NCBI RefSeq assembly: GCF_021390245.1
Contig: NZ_JAJUXH010000005.1
Span: 248,001 to 312,000, forward strand
DNA from: Dyadobacter sp. CY323
Lineage (GTDB): Bacteria > Bacteroidota > Bacteroidia > Cytophagales > Spirosomataceae
DNA: 64,000 nt
Direction of reading: 5' to 3'
The position numbers and the translations under genes are program-made. The notes under the pieces were generated by a model. That model searched no databases. It was not told where the DNA came from and was given only the letters and a program-made list of their open reading frames with translations. Below are positions 20,001-29,565 of this stretch, in pieces. Position 1 is the stretch's first letter. Each line of letters opens with the position of its first letter.

Positions 20001-20080
20001 TGCCGGAACGTTTGCTCGACGATATGACGGATGCACAAATACGCGACCTGTTTTCTTATATTACCAGGCTGAACCGCTAA
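17003..20080 (+). CDS. Lipoprotein membrane-bound dehydrogenase with HEAT-like repeats and C-terminal cytochrome c
   Basis: 1025 residues. A lipoprotein signal (LILISGC) precedes a beta-propeller of the membrane-bound dehydrogenase/PVC type (DDLELDLILAEPKVRQPVFM, LRWGPDGWLYGAQGS, SGPDGAIYLADWYD). HEAT-like helical repeats occupy about 480-860. A C-terminal cytochrome c domain has one haem site C904-GSC-H908 and a Met-rich axial region (TSMMPERL). It should oxidise a sugar or alcohol in the periplasm and pass electrons through its haem. It lies 46 bp after the enolase-like gene. Confidence 0.9.
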   Translation: MKIPDFKIFSCIFTLILISGCQGLKKEKPTDLSDIAVNEEVAKTLREFEGMGALSDNSAPTAASAALNQFKHPDDLELDLILAEPKVRQPVFMNFDHRGRLWVVHYNQYPYPKGLKVEQLDNYLRIKYDKVPGPPPDGNKGADRITIHEDTDGDGRYDKETDAITGLNIVTSVTLGRKKIWVLNPPYLLAYPDPNDDGIPDGKPEVHLEGFGMEDTHAVANSLRWGPDGWLYGAQGSTTTANISSKVSKNVAFQGQVIWRYHPETTVFEVFGEGGGNTFYIEIDDKGRLYSGDNGTSRGMYYKQGGYYNRNLDKHGPYTNPYTFGYLPSMDLTGDKKRFTHGWVRYQGGSLPTRYNDKMIAINPLQGYVQLTAMTANGSSFSNKDEERILTTDDRWFRPVDIKSGPDGAIYLADWYDSRLSHVDARDTWHKTSGRIYRLRNKNAPKTEKFDLKKYSGDELIALFSNPNRWFQQESLRILGDRKDKTLLPKLTALLRDGTGQIALQALWAINLTEGFDHAMAEAALTHKDPFVRMWGVRLIGDSPERADAFGENLIGLAATESHPEVRSQLASTAKRMPDKTAVSVLEKLIRSERDSNDPDIPLLIWWALESKLGANTDKIVTLFSDESLWNVPIVNKHLSGLLVRRLVMENTAESFSACVKILKAIPKDEYRGVVLNGLQKGLLGSDFDRLSEELTTILKSYAATSGGGLSSAMLLKQGDSAAFAYATKLILDNRAETRERVQYIQILGELRTQKCIPVLLNLVETSQTSVLIKQEALRSLQQFEGEEIAAKVIGMYLKKLNYNKELQSDAIALLVSRAVWAHQLLSSIESGKGITKKDINSQMLLRLKMIDDPKITSRIDALWPENNVATSAEKTEKIKAISAILQKGQGNIPKGKELFANTCGSCHRLFDEGGDIGPDLTGYDRRNVNNLLLNTLNPNADIREGYVYYHVTTKDGRILLGKLIDRSGSTITFRPIGGRDLTLSQKEIVKMEAQKTSMMPERLLDDMTDAQIRDLFSYITRLNR

Positions 20081-20128
20081 TTCAGCAACGTTTAGGTTTC
20101 TTAATTACTGTTTATTTATTGTGTACCA

Positions 20129-22621
20129 ATGCTTTACAAATACTTTACTATCTTATTACTGCTGGTTTCTCCGTTTTTCCGTGACGAATCATATGGGAAG
20201 ACAGAACCAAAAGAAGTCGTCATCAGGGCCATCGAAGGACTGCAATTTGATATAAAAAAGTTTAGCGTAAGGCCCGGATCCGAGGTGAGGATCAGGTTTA
20301 TCAATACGGACGATATGAGCCATAACCTGGTGATTACCAGCCCCGGCGCCCGGGAAGAAGTAGTGACTGCCGCGCTCAATCTGGGAGATAATGCAATGAA
20401 AATGAATTTTATTCCGGCCTCATCCAAAGTACTTTGGTCGGTACCGGTACTTTCCCCCGGTGACACAAGCGTCATCAATTTTGTTGCGCCGCAAAAGCCC
20501 GGAGTATATCCGTATGTGTGTACTTATCCCGGCCACGGCTACCTGATGTTCGGCGAAATGCACGTTACCGACCAGGAAATTTCTCCGGCCGCTGCCACGG
20601 TTGCGGTTAAAAAAGAAACGAAAGATCCGGGTCATGAATCGCATCACACCAAATCCCCCGAACGGCCATTCAATGATACCATTCCCTATGTAAGCCGTGT
20701 ATTTATAGAAGGCGCGGGGCCGGCTGCGATCGCCGTGCATTTGGCAAATGGTCTTTCATATTGCTGGGATGCAGGCAATTGCCAGTTGCGTTTCGCCTGG
20801 CACGGCGAATTTCTGGACTATACCGAATTCTGGAAAGGCCATAAAGATGCTTATGTGAAAGTTCTGGGCGATATATTTTACCGGAATGAAACAAAATCCT
20901 CCCTCCGCATAGGTAGCCCCGATAAGATGCCCGTTTCAAAGTTCAAAGGTTACCAGCTGGTAAACCGCTACCCGGAATTTCATTATTTCCTGGATGGTAC
21001 AGAGGTTTTCGAGACACTGCATCCTACTGAAAACGGCGAAGGGATTGTCAGGACTTTCCGGTTTCCAAACAACAGCAAAGACATTTGGTTTGATTTTGAT
21101 TCCAAAGACGAAGTCGTTTTCACAACTCCCGGCGGAAAAGTGTTAAAGGATAAGGTGAAACTATCCCTGGACAAGACCAGGAAGTTTACCATGGTTATTA
21201 CGAAAAAGGATACTTCTGAACTCGCCTACCGCGTGGAGAATATTCCTACGCCTCCCGGCCTGACGCCCGAAACCGGTGCCATCGCATTTTTGCCAGACGG
21301 ACGGCTTGTAGCCTGCTTCCTGAGAGGCGAAGTGATGATTTACACGCCGAAAACCAGGAAATGGAAACTGTTTGCGAACGGATTACATGAGCCGCTGGGA
21401 ATTATGGTCGTAAATCCATCCGAATTTATTGTAATGCACAGGCCGGAGCTAACAAGAATAAAAGACACGAATGGAGACGGCCAGGCCGATATTTATGAAA
21501 CGGTATCGGATGAATTTGGTATTTCCGGTAACTACCATGAATACAATTATGGTCCGCTGAAAGATGCGGAGGGTAATATGGTACTCGCATTCAATACGGC
21601 GTCGCCGAGAGGCTGGGTTATGAAGGAGTCGCGGGGCACCGTGGATGCCGTGGGGACCAATCCGCCGGGGCAGATGTTTTCGCCCGTCCCCTATCGTGGC
21701 TGGATCATGAAACTCACACCGAAGGGTCAGCTGCTTCCTTACGCAAGTGGGTTGCGTTCACCGAATGGGCTGGTCTACGATCCGAAAGGCAATCTATTTG
21801 CCACTGACAATCAGGGTGATTGGGTGGGCACATCGCCCCTGTACCACATCAAAAAAGACCATTTTTACGGACATCCGGCCAGTTTGGTATGGCGCAAGGA
21901 TTGGAACAAAGGCGATCCATTTTCTCTTCCGGTGCCTGCATTGGACTCGATCCGGACCAAAGCCAGCGTGCTCTTTCCTCACAACATCATGGCCAACTCC
22001 ATTACCCAGCCGGTATTTGACATTTCAAATGGCAAGTTTGGCCCATTTGCGGGGCAGCTTTTCGTTGGCGATATGAATCAAAGCAGGATTCTGCGGGTCA
22101 TGCTCGAAGAAGTAAATGGAGATTTGCAGGGAGCATGCATCCCTTTTATCGATTCCAATGGCCTGAGAAAAGGGAATAACAGACTGGCGTTTTCGCCGGA
22201 TGGAAGTCTCTGGGTGGGCCAGGCGGAACATGCATGGGCCGGCGCAACAGGTATCCAAAAGATCGCATTCACGGGAAGGCAGCCAGCTGATATTCAGACG
22301 ATGAGCCTCACAAAAGATGGATTTGACATTACTTTTACCCAACCCATGGACGAGGCAAGTCTTTCGAATCCGGAAAACTATCAGTTTAAACACTACTATT
22401 ATGAATACCACAAAAAGTACGGATCCGACCAGTTTGATATCCAGTCCATTCCAGTGGTGAATGTAAAAGTGTCGCCAGACAAAAAGAAAGTCTCACTCCG
22501 TCTTAAATCGCTGAAACCCGGATACATCTACGAACTGAAGCTGGATCGTTTACTGGCAGGAAACGGCAAGCCTCTTCCAAACAAAATCATCTGCTACACT
22601 TTGAACCAACTGAGAAAGTAG
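20129..22621 (+). CDS. Cupredoxin (azurin-like) domain fused to a sugar-dehydrogenase-type beta-propeller
   Basis: 830 residues with a signal peptide (LYKYFTILLLLVSPFF). Residues about 28-146 form a type-1 copper domain with ligands His65 (SHNLV), Cys131 and His136 (CTYPGH) and Met140 or Met144. A middle region resembles the DUF-type c-type cytochrome companion. The C-terminal propeller (IAFLPDGRLVACFLRGEVMIY, GLRSPNGLVYDPKGNLFATDNQGDW) belongs to the PQQ/NHL dehydrogenase-like group. It probably shuttles electrons between the haem dehydrogenase encoded 48 bp upstream and the respiratory chain. It closes the plus-strand catabolic block. Confidence 0.88.
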   Translation: MLYKYFTILLLLVSPFFRDESYGKTEPKEVVIRAIEGLQFDIKKFSVRPGSEVRIRFINTDDMSHNLVITSPGAREEVVTAALNLGDNAMKMNFIPASSKVLWSVPVLSPGDTSVINFVAPQKPGVYPYVCTYPGHGYLMFGEMHVTDQEISPAAATVAVKKETKDPGHESHHTKSPERPFNDTIPYVSRVFIEGAGPAAIAVHLANGLSYCWDAGNCQLRFAWHGEFLDYTEFWKGHKDAYVKVLGDIFYRNETKSSLRIGSPDKMPVSKFKGYQLVNRYPEFHYFLDGTEVFETLHPTENGEGIVRTFRFPNNSKDIWFDFDSKDEVVFTTPGGKVLKDKVKLSLDKTRKFTMVITKKDTSELAYRVENIPTPPGLTPETGAIAFLPDGRLVACFLRGEVMIYTPKTRKWKLFANGLHEPLGIMVVNPSEFIVMHRPELTRIKDTNGDGQADIYETVSDEFGISGNYHEYNYGPLKDAEGNMVLAFNTASPRGWVMKESRGTVDAVGTNPPGQMFSPVPYRGWIMKLTPKGQLLPYASGLRSPNGLVYDPKGNLFATDNQGDWVGTSPLYHIKKDHFYGHPASLVWRKDWNKGDPFSLPVPALDSIRTKASVLFPHNIMANSITQPVFDISNGKFGPFAGQLFVGDMNQSRILRVMLEEVNGDLQGACIPFIDSNGLRKGNNRLAFSPDGSLWVGQAEHAWAGATGIQKIAFTGRQPADIQTMSLTKDGFDITFTQPMDEASLSNPENYQFKHYYYEYHKKYGSDQFDIQSIPVVNVKVSPDKKKVSLRLKSLKPGYIYELKLDRLLAGNGKPLPNKIICYTLNQLRK

Positions 22622-22697
22622 CTTTAAAGGTTTAGGAGCTCTCACGACAGGTTTTCGAATCAGATTAGAATTTCCTATGACATTTTTCCAAAATCAC

Positions 22698-22729
22698 TTT
22701 GGAATTTTCCTCGCTGTTTATTTACTTTG
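22698..22729 (+). promoter_or_regulatory. Possible Bacteroidota-type promoter of the ABC operon
   Basis: TTTG at 22698-22701 and TACTTTG at 22723-22729, 21 bp apart, approximate the TTTG/TAnnTTTG pattern; the downstream box lacks one base of the consensus spacing. It lies 47 bp before the ABC ATPase start. Confidence 0.35.
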
Positions 22730-22776
22730 AAATACAAAGTACTTTTTAAAATAGGCGCATCGAAAATAAAATTACA

Positions 22777-23700
22777 ATGCCATTAGAAATTTACAATTTA
22801 TCAAAAACGTACCGCAACGACAGATCCGGAGGCACGGTGCAGGCATTAGCGGACGTATCCCTGACCATCCCGGGCGGCATGTATGGTTTGCTTGGTCCGA
22901 ATGGAGCCGGCAAATCCACTTTGATGCGCATTCTGGCAACGCTGCAGGAACCGGATGCAGGCCGTATTCAGCTGGGAAACATCGATGTGATCAATCAAAA
23001 AGATGAGGTTCGTAAAACACTCGGATATCTGCCGCAAGAATTTGGTGTTTATCCAAAAGCCAGGGCAGAAGATCTGCTTGACTATTTCGCGGTACTTAAA
23101 GGTTTTTCACAGCGTAAATCGCGGAACGAAGTGGTTGAGGCGCTGCTGCGCAAAACCAATCTTTGGGACGTCCGCAAACAAAAGCTTGGCGGCTACTCGG
23201 GTGGAATGCGCCAGCGCTTCGGCGTGGCAGTAGCGCTGCTAGGCAACCCGAAGCTGCTGATTGTCGATGAACCCACGGCTGGGCTCGATCCCGCAGAACG
23301 CGTCAGGTTCCTGAACCTGCTGAGTGAACTGGGCGAAAATAGTGTCGTGATCCTTTCTACGCACATCGTGGAGGATGTATCCGAGCTTTGCACGAACATG
23401 GCGATCATCAACAAAGGAAGAATTTTACTGGAAGCGCAGCCGCTACAAGCCGTATCAATGCTCAAAGGCAAGATCTGGCGTAAGCTGATTGAGAAGAATG
23501 CATTGCAGGAATTAACCCGGACCCATCAGGTCATTTCTACCAGGCTGCTCAGCGGACGTACACTGGTGCACGTTCAAAGCAGTCATACACCTGGCAGCGG
23601 CTTTGAGCAGGTTGAGCCGGACCTGGAAGATGTTTATTTCAGCACCATGGTTGGAAATAACAATATTGAATACACACCAAAACAGGATTCGAAACCATGA
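22777..23700 (+). CDS. ABC transporter ATP-binding protein
   Basis: 307 residues with a complete nucleotide-binding domain: Walker [10 protein letters not shown] (40-48), Q-loop LPQEFG, signature SGGMRQ (141-146), Walker [13 protein letters not shown] with Glu165, and switch His196 (STHIVED). The sequence is of the multidrug/gliding-type CcmA group. About 90 C-terminal residues form the usual regulatory extension. The stop overlaps the next gene by 4 bp (ATGA), so its partner is the permease/peptidase fusion. Confidence 0.95.
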   Translation: MPLEIYNLSKTYRNDRSGGTVQALADVSLTIPGGMYGLLGPNGAGKSTLMRILATLQEPDAGRIQLGNIDVINQKDEVRKTLGYLPQEFGVYPKARAEDLLDYFAVLKGFSQRKSRNEVVEALLRKTNLWDVRKQKLGGYSGGMRQRFGVAVALLGNPKLLIVDEPTAGLDPAERVRFLNLLSELGENSVVILSTHIVEDVSELCTNMAIINKGRILLEAQPLQAVSMLKGKIWRKLIEKNALQELTRTHQVISTRLLSGRTLVHVQSSHTPGSGFEQVEPDLEDVYFSTMVGNNNIEYTPKQDSKP

Positions 23701-26700
23701 AATTTTCGGAGATCTTTCGTTTCGAGTTCGCCTACCAGGTACGGCGTCCCTGGCCCTGGCTGTTTTCCGGGGTTTTGCTTGTACTTTCTTTTCTGATGAT
23801 CAGGGACGGATCGGTTTCCGAGGTACTTTACGCCGATTTCTTTCTCAATTCACCATTTTCCATTGCGCTTACCACTGTATTTGGTAGCTTGATATGGCTG
23901 ATCATGGCTGCGGCGATAGCCGGGGAAGCAGCATCGCGGGATGTTGCCTCTGGAATGTACCCTCTGTTATACACCACGCCCGTCAGCAAGGCCGAATACC
24001 TTGGTGGACGGTTCCTCGCGGCCTTCATCTTAAATGCGTTGCTGCTCCTGTCTGTGCAGGCCGGCATCCTGCTGGGGACCTACTTGCCGGGTGTGGACGC
24101 CGAACTGATCGGTCCGTTCCGGCCGGCTGCATTTCTTACGGCTTACATTTTTATTTCGCTCCCGAATGCATTCGCTGCTGTGGCAATCCAATTCTGCCTT
24201 GCGGCACAAAGCGGCCGCGCCATGGCCAGCTACCTGGGAAGTTTCTTCATCGTCTTCATGGGTTTCTTCGTCGCCTCATTGCTATTTTTCAAGCGGAGCA
24301 TCGGCACATTGCTGGATCCAATCGGTATTCGTTTTATCGTAGAAGACATCGCGCATTTGTGGACACCGATTGAAAAGAATACCCGATTATTAGAACTGGA
24401 AGGCGAGATACTTGCAAACCGGCTTCTGTGGCTCGGCATGGGTCTGCTGGTAGTTATGTTGACATATCTACGCTTTCGCTTTACCCATCGGACAGGCAGT
24501 CGCCGGGGCAACAGATCCAGGGCGAACTCCGCGGATGCGGACGTACCAGTCCCTGGCGACGTGATCGAGGAAAACAAATCATCGTCGGCACCTCACTTGC
24601 CGCATTCCATTGGCTTTGCTTTTCATACACGTCAGACACTTGCTATTGCCCGGGCTTCCTTCCGCTCGATCGCGACCAGCTGGGCAGGTCTGACCATGCT
24701 GGTTTTCATTCCACTCCTCGCCATTCTGGTAATTATTGACCAGATGGGCTCCATGGGTACTCCAATTTTACCCACAACTTCGCGTGTTACCCCTGAGTTA
24801 ACCGGCTCTATGTCGGATGAATTGAACCGCTGGGTGATTGTTCCGTTTTTGATTGTCTTTTTTGCGGGTGAACTGGTCTGGCGGGAACGGGATGCCGGGA
24901 TCAGCGAGATTACCGACGCCATGCCGGGTTCGGAATGGCCGCTTTTCCTGGGTAAATTCTTTGGAATCGCGCTGGTACTCGCTTTGTTCATGGCTATGCT
25001 CACTGTTGCAGGGGTACTTTCTCAGGTTATACTGGGTTACCAGCATTTTGAGATTGTGTTATACCTGAAAATTCTGTTTGGCTTTCAACTAATTGAATAC
25101 CTGATCTTTGCGCTTCTTGCCGTGGTTGTGCATGTAGTAGTGGATCAAAAATACATTGGGCACCTCGTGGCGGTCCTATCCTTCGTATTCGTCTCTTTAC
25201 TGGCGGGAATGCTCGGGATCGAGCACAATCTACTGATCTACGGGGCTGGCCCGAAATGGTCCCATTCTGAAATGATCGGGTTTGGCAGTTCAACCGGACC
25301 CTGGTTATGGTTTAAACTTTACTGGGCAGCCTGGGGATTGCTTCTTGCGGTGGTTGCGAGGCTGCTTTGGGTGCGCGGCGTGAAGAAAGATCTTTCGGTA
25401 CGGATCCAGATCGCACGGCGCCGGCTTGCGGGGCCGACCGTGTGGGTGGGAAGCTCGGCAGTAGCGCTTATTCTGGCACTCGGAGGTTTTATTTTTTATA
25501 ATACAAATATTTTAAACAAATACTCGACAACTCCGGAGATCAAGCATCTGCAGGCCGAATATGAGCGGCGCTACCGACAATATGCAGACAAGCCTCAACC
25601 GGAACTGACAGCGACCCGATTGCAGGTTGAAATTTATCCGGAACAACGGACAGTTGCGATTCAAGGCACCTATACCTTGGTCAATCCCCATTCACAAGCA
25701 ATCGACTCGATCCACATTGCCACCGCAACGGGCATCGTTCAGACTAAAAGCCTGCGTTTTGACCGGACAGCAAGGCCGGTAATCGAGGACAATGAGCATG
25801 GATACCGCATTTACGCCCTGGATGAGCCACTCGCGGCCGGCGACACACTGAAATTGCACTTCAACCTGTTTTTTGAGCGGCGGGGTTTTAGCAACTTCGG
25901 AAATGATCCGGCTTTGGGGGAAAACGGCATCTACTTCACCAGTGAAAAGTTATTCCCGTTTATCGGCTACCGGAGACACCGTGAACTGATCAGTAGTGCA
26001 GACCGCAGAAAGTATGGGCTGGAAGCACGTCCGGTGATCGCGGCGCTCTATGCTGCGGAAGGACAAGAGCCGGGCTCACGCGGCGGGGGCATTGCCTTTG
26101 AAGCAGTAGTCGGGACCAGCAAGGGTCAGGTTGCCGTAGCTCCGGGCGCATTGCGGCGGAGCTACGGCAAAGGTGACCGAAGCTACTTTCACTATGCTGC
26201 CGATGCTCCGTTAGGCAGCGAGTGGGCTTTTTTCTCGGCTGATTACACCATCCACGAAGAACAATGGCTTAATCCTGATAAGTCAGGGCAAGATATTGCC
26301 ATACGGATTTACCATCATCCTGCACACACCGCACATGTGAAGCGCGTAGCGCAAAGTACGCAGGCCTCACTTGACTATTACATCAATCAATTTGGTCCGT
26401 ATCCCTACCGCCACATCACGCTCGTTGAGCATCCCGGCGCGCGCGGCACGGGTGGACATGCGGATGCCGGTTTGGTCTCCTATGGCCAGGGCTTCGAGTA
26501 CTGGATACCCAAAAACGAAGAGAACAGCCTCGATTTCCCAAACTTCGTAATAGCCCATGAAATGGCACACCAGTGGACCTTACCCTACGCGATTGTGGAG
26601 GGGTTATCCTTTCTGAGTGAAGGACTTGCGACGTACTCTGCATTGCAGGCGGTAAAAGCGTCACGTGGCGGACAGCAGCTCCGGCGGCTTCTGCAACAAC

Positions 26701-27332
26701 TCCGGGAACATCATCCTCACGCCCCGATCCGTCGTGGCGAGCCGTTACTGCGTGCATTGGACCCATACCTGGGATATCGCAGAGGACCCTTCGCGATGTA
26801 CGCGCTGAGCGAGTACATTGGCTCCGATAAAGTGAATGGCGCACTTCGGGAATTAGTTAAAAAACATGACGCACCCACAGCCCCTCTCGCTACAACGCTG
26901 GACCTGTACCGCGAGCTGAAAGCGGTCACGCCCGACTCATTAAAATATTTGTTACACGATCTGTTCGAGGTGAATACTTACTGGGAATTTAAAACGGGAC
27001 ACACTGTGGCGAAGCAGACTAGCGCCGGCACCTGGGAAGTCGCGCTCACTGTGCGGGCGCGCAAGACCGTGTACGACAGCGCGGGCGTGGTGACTGAGCC
27101 GCGAATGGATGATTGGGTGCAGATCGGCGTGTTCGCCGAAACCAAGAATGGAGATGAATTGAGTAAACCGCTTCACGTACAAATGCACCGCATCCATTCC
27201 GGTCAGCAGACGATTACGGTTACCGTACCAGACAAGCCGGTCCGCGCGGGCTTGGATCCATACCATTTGCTCGATTGGGAGCAGGGGTACGGTGATAACA
27301 TCCAGGAGATCAAAGCGTATGATAAAGATTGA
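23697..27332 (+). CDS. ABC-2-type permease fused to an M1-family zinc aminopeptidase domain
   Basis: 1211 residues. The N-terminal half (about 1-600) has around twelve hydrophobic segments in two permease-like sets, each preceded by an amphipathic start ([31 protein letters not shown]). The C-terminal half (about 620-1180) is periplasmic and M1-like, with the zinc motif HEMAHQW (His954, Glu955, His958) and a third acidic ligand candidate at Glu975 (LSEGLATY). Only 16 residues separate His958 and Glu975, against about 18 in typical M1 enzymes. This fusion is a recurrent Bacteroidota ABC architecture; its substrate is unknown. Confidence 0.9.
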   Translation: MKFSEIFRFEFAYQVRRPWPWLFSGVLLVLSFLMIRDGSVSEVLYADFFLNSPFSIALTTVFGSLIWLIMAAAIAGEAASRDVASGMYPLLYTTPVSKAEYLGGRFLAAFILNALLLLSVQAGILLGTYLPGVDAELIGPFRPAAFLTAYIFISLPNAFAAVAIQFCLAAQSGRAMASYLGSFFIVFMGFFVASLLFFKRSIGTLLDPIGIRFIVEDIAHLWTPIEKNTRLLELEGEILANRLLWLGMGLLVVMLTYLRFRFTHRTGSRRGNRSRANSADADVPVPGDVIEENKSSSAPHLPHSIGFAFHTRQTLAIARASFRSIATSWAGLTMLVFIPLLAILVIIDQMGSMGTPILPTTSRVTPELTGSMSDELNRWVIVPFLIVFFAGELVWRERDAGISEITDAMPGSEWPLFLGKFFGIALVLALFMAMLTVAGVLSQVILGYQHFEIVLYLKILFGFQLIEYLIFALLAVVVHVVVDQKYIGHLVAVLSFVFVSLLAGMLGIEHNLLIYGAGPKWSHSEMIGFGSSTGPWLWFKLYWAAWGLLLAVVARLLWVRGVKKDLSVRIQIARRRLAGPTVWVGSSAVALILALGGFIFYNTNILNKYSTTPEIKHLQAEYERRYRQYADKPQPELTATRLQVEIYPEQRTVAIQGTYTLVNPHSQAIDSIHIATATGIVQTKSLRFDRTARPVIEDNEHGYRIYALDEPLAAGDTLKLHFNLFFERRGFSNFGNDPALGENGIYFTSEKLFPFIGYRRHRELISSADRRKYGLEARPVIAALYAAEGQEPGSRGGGIAFEAVVGTSKGQVAVAPGALRRSYGKGDRSYFHYAADAPLGSEWAFFSADYTIHEEQWLNPDKSGQDIAIRIYHHPAHTAHVKRVAQSTQASLDYYINQFGPYPYRHITLVEHPGARGTGGHADAGLVSYGQGFEYWIPKNEENSLDFPNFVIAHEMAHQWTLPYAIVEGLSFLSEGLATYSALQAVKASRGGQQLRRLLQQLREHHPHAPIRRGEPLLRALDPYLGYRRGPFAMYALSEYIGSDKVNGALRELVKKHDAPTAPLATTLDLYRELKAVTPDSLKYLLHDLFEVNTYWEFKTGHTVAKQTSAGTWEVALTVRARKTVYDSAGVVTEPRMDDWVQIGVFAETKNGDELSKPLHVQMHRIHSGQQTITVTVPDKPVRAGLDPYHLLDWEQGYGDNIQEIKAYDKD

Positions 27333-27390
27333 GAAGATGTTGCTGACTAGCACAGAATATGGCTGGTAGCATCTGCCGATGTACAATCTT

Positions 27391-27741
27391 TTATTTGTCT
27401 TCCAGGCTTTCAGGAGATAGTCGTAAAGCTGCCGACAATGCATTCAATAACGAAGGCATTTCACCTTCTGCACCCATGTCCGGTGCAATCGACAATACTT
27501 TGGTCGCCACGAGTCCCATCTGACCCACTACTGAGCCTGCTTCCAGAGGATCGGCTTGGAGCAGCTCTTTCAGCTTTTGAAGTTCTTCGGCGATCGGTCT
27601 GGTATTCTCGCCCTCAGAAAGCGGCGCAATCCATTGATCGATCAGGTCGATCCCCATCCGGGGAGTTATTGGATTTTCCTGGTCCATCAACTGGGCCGTT
27701 GTTTTATCCATTAATGCTGTTGTATCTGCAAGGCTTTTCAT
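27391..27741 (-). CDS. Small acidic helical protein of unknown function
   Basis: 116 residues, predicted all-helical and soluble, with no signal peptide or membrane segment. It is acidic and rich in Leu, Glu and Ala (LIDQWIAPLSEGENTRPIAEELQKLKELLQADP). I do not recognise the family. It stands convergent to the ABC/M1 gene, 58 bp away. The coding reading is supported by its clean start (MKSLADTTALMDKTTAQLMD) and balanced composition. The 270 bp between it and 28012 hold only a hairpin. Confidence 0.65.
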   Translation of the reverse strand: MKSLADTTALMDKTTAQLMDQENPITPRMGIDLIDQWIAPLSEGENTRPIAEELQKLKELLQADPLEAGSVVGQMGLVATKVLSIAPDMGAEGEMPSLLNALSAALRLSPESLEDK

Positions 27742-27967
27742 ATATCCTGGTCACTATCTGTAGTTTAGGCCAGGTCCGTATGAAACATCATGCCATGCGC
27801 CCGCCCAGTTAGAAAATGAGGTATAGACGCTCCACCGATGGTTCTGTGCGATTTTTATTATTCGAACCCAGGTATATGGGGATGTGATTGCCGTAATCGG
27901 GATCGGTGGTTGAATTAATGCGTTTGAAAGGACATAATTCAGTCAGCTTAGGAATGTGAGACAATGG

Positions 27968-28012
27968 AATGCAAATGGGCGCCCGGTTTGATACTGAACG
28001 CCCATTTGCATT
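27968..28012 (-). terminator. Hairpin at the end of the sigma/plug fusion gene
   Basis: A perfect 14-bp stem (27968-27981 with 27999-28012, around a 17-base loop) starts at the stop codon of the minus-strand gene. It lacks a long T tract, so it is a weak terminator or a 3'-end protecting structure. Confidence 0.55.
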
Positions 28013-29436
28013 TACTCAGCCAAGGTGATTTCCACCACGCCGCCTTTACCTGAATCTCCGTATTTTTTCAGGCCGTCTGCTTCGTTGAGCTGCCTGAGAT
28101 TGTATTTTTTCTTTGCAAGATCAACCGTTTCATTCCGGTTTACAGGTACGCCATCGACCACCATGTGATTGACGTTATCCAGAAACGAAAATCGGCCACT
28201 ACCAACAAATTTATTGGTGTTGAAATTAACCTTTACATTTTCGCCGAGTAAGTACACGACTTTGTTTTCATCGGACCAGAACAATTGAGACGCATAAAAG
28301 GTACCATGCGATAGCTTAGCCTTTGTTCGGTCAGGTCGTACATCCGCGGGTAAACGTACTATCTGATGTGCTTCGATATCCCTGTTTTTAAGGGTAACAG
28401 GCAGTTCTTTCACGAGGTTGGCGGTATCAAACGATAAGCCTGCAATTAATAATCCCCCCAGAGTGCTTAAATTTTTCATTGGTTCTCCATTTTTAGTTTT
28501 TTCAACTATGATGGAATTCCCGGAAATGGTGGCAGTGTTTGTATCGGAAAATATATGGGCACGAATTTCTTTATGATTTGCCGTTAAATCGGACATGTTC
28601 TTTTGAATCACCTGGTCTTCCTGCACGATTTCCGGCTTGCCGATATTTTTGTTTTTAAGATCATCAAAAATTAAAAATCCACAGAAAATGACGACTGCCG
28701 AAGTTCCCCAGATTGCGGTTTTCGATAGAAATGTCGAACCGCTGCCCGCTGGCTTCCATTTCGGAATGAGTGCGTGCTGCGCCCTGGCGGTTTGAAATGA
28801 TGCACCTTTAAGTGGTTGAATCTGCAGGCCACCTAACTCACGGGATACGAACTCATCAATGTTTCGAAACTGAAATGGCAGGAAAAGAAGAGGAAACCAT
28901 TTTCTGTGGCCTTTCTTTTCCCGGATTTGGGCACTGAGAAGCTCCCGGACCTTTTTTCGCGCCCGGGCCAAATGCGACTTGGATGTTCCTTCACTGATAC
29001 CAAGCTGCGCTGCGATTTCACCATGTGTAAGGTTGTCGATCACATACAAATTGAACACAAGCCTGTGATGCTCAGGTAAATTGGCGATGACTTCCAGGAG
29101 CTCCGTTTCGGAAAATGAAAAGTGATCACAATCCGGATTTTCTTCCTGAATTACTTCATACGCAGCCGGATATGCGGCACCCTGAGCCAGCTTTTCCCGG
29201 ATTTTTTGCTGCCGCAGATGTTGCAAGGCTACATTCACGACAATGCGTCTCAGCCAAGCTTCAAAAGGCCCTTTGTTCTCAAAACTCGACACTTTTCCGA
29301 TTGCAACAACGAATGCATCATGCGCCAGGTCTTCCGCCGTTTGCCGGTCTTGCGTATACCGCCAGCAAACCCCGATCATTTTGCTGATGTTCTGCCGGTA
29401 GGTATTTTCCCAGAAATTGTTTGTAAGATTATCCAT
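28012..29436 (-). CDS. ECF sigma factor fused to a membrane segment and a TonB-plug-like tail
   Basis: 474 residues. Residues about 1-165 are a full ECF sigma factor: region 2 (WRYTQDRQTAEDLAHDAFVVAIGKV) and region 4 (LPEHHRLVFNLYVIDNLTHGEIAAQLGISEGTSKSHLARARK in outline). A linker and a membrane helix follow (about 232-250, AIWGTSAVVIFCGFLIF). The last 100 residues look like a TonB-receptor plug fragment: MVVDGVPVNRNETVDLAKKK, then LKKYGDSGKGGVVEITLAE, which matches the IYG..GANGVI.ITT motif. It looks like a membrane-tethered sigma factor whose periplasmic tail may sense. The gene is single, with no adjacent FecR. Confidence 0.85.
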   Translation of the reverse strand: MDNLTNNFWENTYRQNISKMIGVCWRYTQDRQTAEDLAHDAFVVAIGKVSSFENKGPFEAWLRRIVVNVALQHLRQQKIREKLAQGAAYPAAYEVIQEENPDCDHFSFSETELLEVIANLPEHHRLVFNLYVIDNLTHGEIAAQLGISEGTSKSHLARARKKVRELLSAQIREKKGHRKWFPLLFLPFQFRNIDEFVSRELGGLQIQPLKGASFQTARAQHALIPKWKPAGSGSTFLSKTAIWGTSAVVIFCGFLIFDDLKNKNIGKPEIVQEDQVIQKNMSDLTANHKEIRAHIFSDTNTATISGNSIIVEKTKNGEPMKNLSTLGGLLIAGLSFDTANLVKELPVTLKNRDIEAHQIVRLPADVRPDRTKAKLSHGTFYASQLFWSDENKVVYLLGENVKVNFNTNKFVGSGRFSFLDNVNHMVVDGVPVNRNETVDLAKKKYNLRQLNEADGLKKYGDSGKGGVVEITLAE

Positions 29437-29565
29437 AACTGAAACAGTATCTCACATGATGCAATTTTTCCGAAAGGTTGCAGTGGGTATTCAAAAAATA
29501 AAAGAATAACCCGCCCGGGCTCTACCTGGTGCGGGTCTCTTAGTTACGTTCTGGTTTGAGCTAGA

